A DNA stretch of 56,644 bases from Nemertoderma westbladi (taxonomy: Eukaryota; Xenacoelomorpha; Nemertodermatida; Nemertodermatidae): the NCBI GenBank assembly GCA_032718475.1, contig JAUCBJ010006940.1, forward strand, positions 1-56,644, in the 5' to 3' direction. The notes beneath the pieces were generated by a model that did no database searches, was not told the origin of the DNA, and saw nothing but the letters and a program-made list of their open reading frames with translations. A program made the position numbers and the translations under genes. The stretch's first letter is position 1. Each line of letters starts with the position of its first letter. This document shows, in pieces, positions 56,023 to 56,644 of this stretch.

Positions 56023-56644
56023 TTAGAACGTTGCAACGTAATTGCGCATATATACTAATTCATCGTAGCTGAAACCGGGAACCGTTAATTCATTAATGAT
56101 TGCTAATGATAACTCGTTACAAATTAACGGACGCCATTCCTGTTCATCCGGAATTTCAACGTACGATAAACGGCCTGCTAACATTGGTGTTATACAATTT
56201 AGGTCTGAAATATTACATTCGTTACCTATTCGTCTCAAATTCCTACCTGAAATTGACCGACAATCAAACATGGTTAAATTAGCTAATAATCTTACACATA
56301 ACCGTTGGCTATTCAGCACTGTGTCTTTAAATTTAATAAACCGTTTACGAAGCATACTGTAAGGGTGTGGAAAATTAACTAAATGTTGCACAATAAACCT
56401 ATGGCTATTATAAGGCAAAGCCCAAACCCATCTGACATTGTTATTCCACGCTGTAAGAACTCTTCTACAATTATCTGACGATAAATCCCATATTGGGCTA
56501 CCGTAAAAACTTGTGCAGTATAATTTCTGTATTTTAGTAATGCAACTGGGTACTGCGAATCGAAATTCATTTCTTAGATTATCCAATTTCCCAATAAATG
56601 CGCCGCGTTTGCGGTCTATGTCGGTGTCGGTTGTACCTTTGAAA
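56023..56644 (-). CDS. LINE-C ORF2, C-terminal end, runs off the window
   Basis: Open from the window edge (56644) to a stop at 56023, about 206 codons. It matches the region after the RT core of CR1/L2/Rex-type elements: a conserved LYCTSFYGSPIWDL, then W..NVRWVW.LPYNSHR and a long helical tail. It differs from LINE-A, LINE-B and the RTE copies. No frame break is seen in the visible part. Confidence 0.72.
   Translation of the reverse strand, partial: FKGTTDTDIDRKRGAFIGKLDNLRNEFRFAVPSCITKIQKLYCTSFYGSPIWDLSSDNCRRVLTAWNNNVRWVWALPYNSHRFIVQHLVNFPHPYSMLRKRFIKFKDTVLNSQRLCVRLLANLTMFDCRSISGRNLRRIGNECNISDLNCITPMLAGRLSYVEIPDEQEWRPLICNELSLAIINELTVPGFSYDELVYMRNYVATF

Overview
The window is repeat-rich DNA from an invertebrate animal genome; the species cannot be told from sequence alone. 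The signs are non-LTR (LINE) retrotransposons of at least three kinds, BEL/Pao and Ty3/gypsy LTR retrotransposons with 5-bp target-site duplications, long minisatellites, and intron-containing host genes of a metazoan immune type (WD40, ROC-COR, CARD). There is no operon structure and there are no bacterial signals.

Layout. (1) 1-17.7 kb is a three-level nest. LINE-A lies on the minus strand, with ORF1 at 17601-16936 continuing at 4709-4587 and a frameshifted ORF2 at 3308-9. A BEL/Pao element (4715-16935, visually identical 358-bp LTRs, TSD tacat) split LINE-A ORF1. A Ty3/gypsy element (7035-12133, 218-bp LTRs with one mismatch, TSD gaaat) then landed inside the BEL coding region. (2) 17.6-20.5 kb is AT-rich DNA without recognisable genes. 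(3) 20.5-41.2 kb is a 49-bp minisatellite array opened by a head-to-head pair of LINEs: LINE-B (minus) and an RTE-like LINE (plus), joined 5' end to 5' end. LINE-B is itself split in frame by a second BEL-type element (24799-36713, 1236-bp LTRs, TSD aacac), which keeps a 1342-aa gag-protease ORF but has lost reverse transcriptase and the integrase core. (4) 41.36-42.6 kb is a 30-bp minisatellite. (5) 42.9-51.1 kb, minus strand, is the most interesting locus. Two long open frames that look like separate genes join through a phase-matched GT-AG intron (50265-46177) into one predicted 1371-aa protein: a seven-bladed WD40 propeller, a winged-helix-like segment, a ROC GTPase, COR, a Cys/His cluster and two CARD domains. 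The seventh WD40 blade is only complete after splicing. The intron carries a 35-bp minisatellite and a second RTE copy. (6) 51.3-53.1 kb is a partial element related to the second BEL (one LTR plus leader), beginning 163 bp upstream of the receptor start codon. (7) 53.1-54.8 kb holds a host-like open frame (minus) with a 12 x 18-aa repeat and a C-terminal zinc-finger module. (8) 55.6-56.6 kb has an RTE fragment and the 3' end of a further LINE that runs off the window.

How it fits together: the transposable elements give a readable order of insertion, with each inner element flanked by a perfect 5-bp duplication and, in both BEL cases and the gypsy case, the outer reading frame resuming in phase once the insert is discounted. 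The host genes sit at the right-hand end. The WD40-ROCO-tandem-CARD protein has the parts of an intracellular sensor: a ligand-binding propeller, a GTPase switch with a dimerisation module, and a death-fold signalling tail. That role is inferred from domain architecture only.
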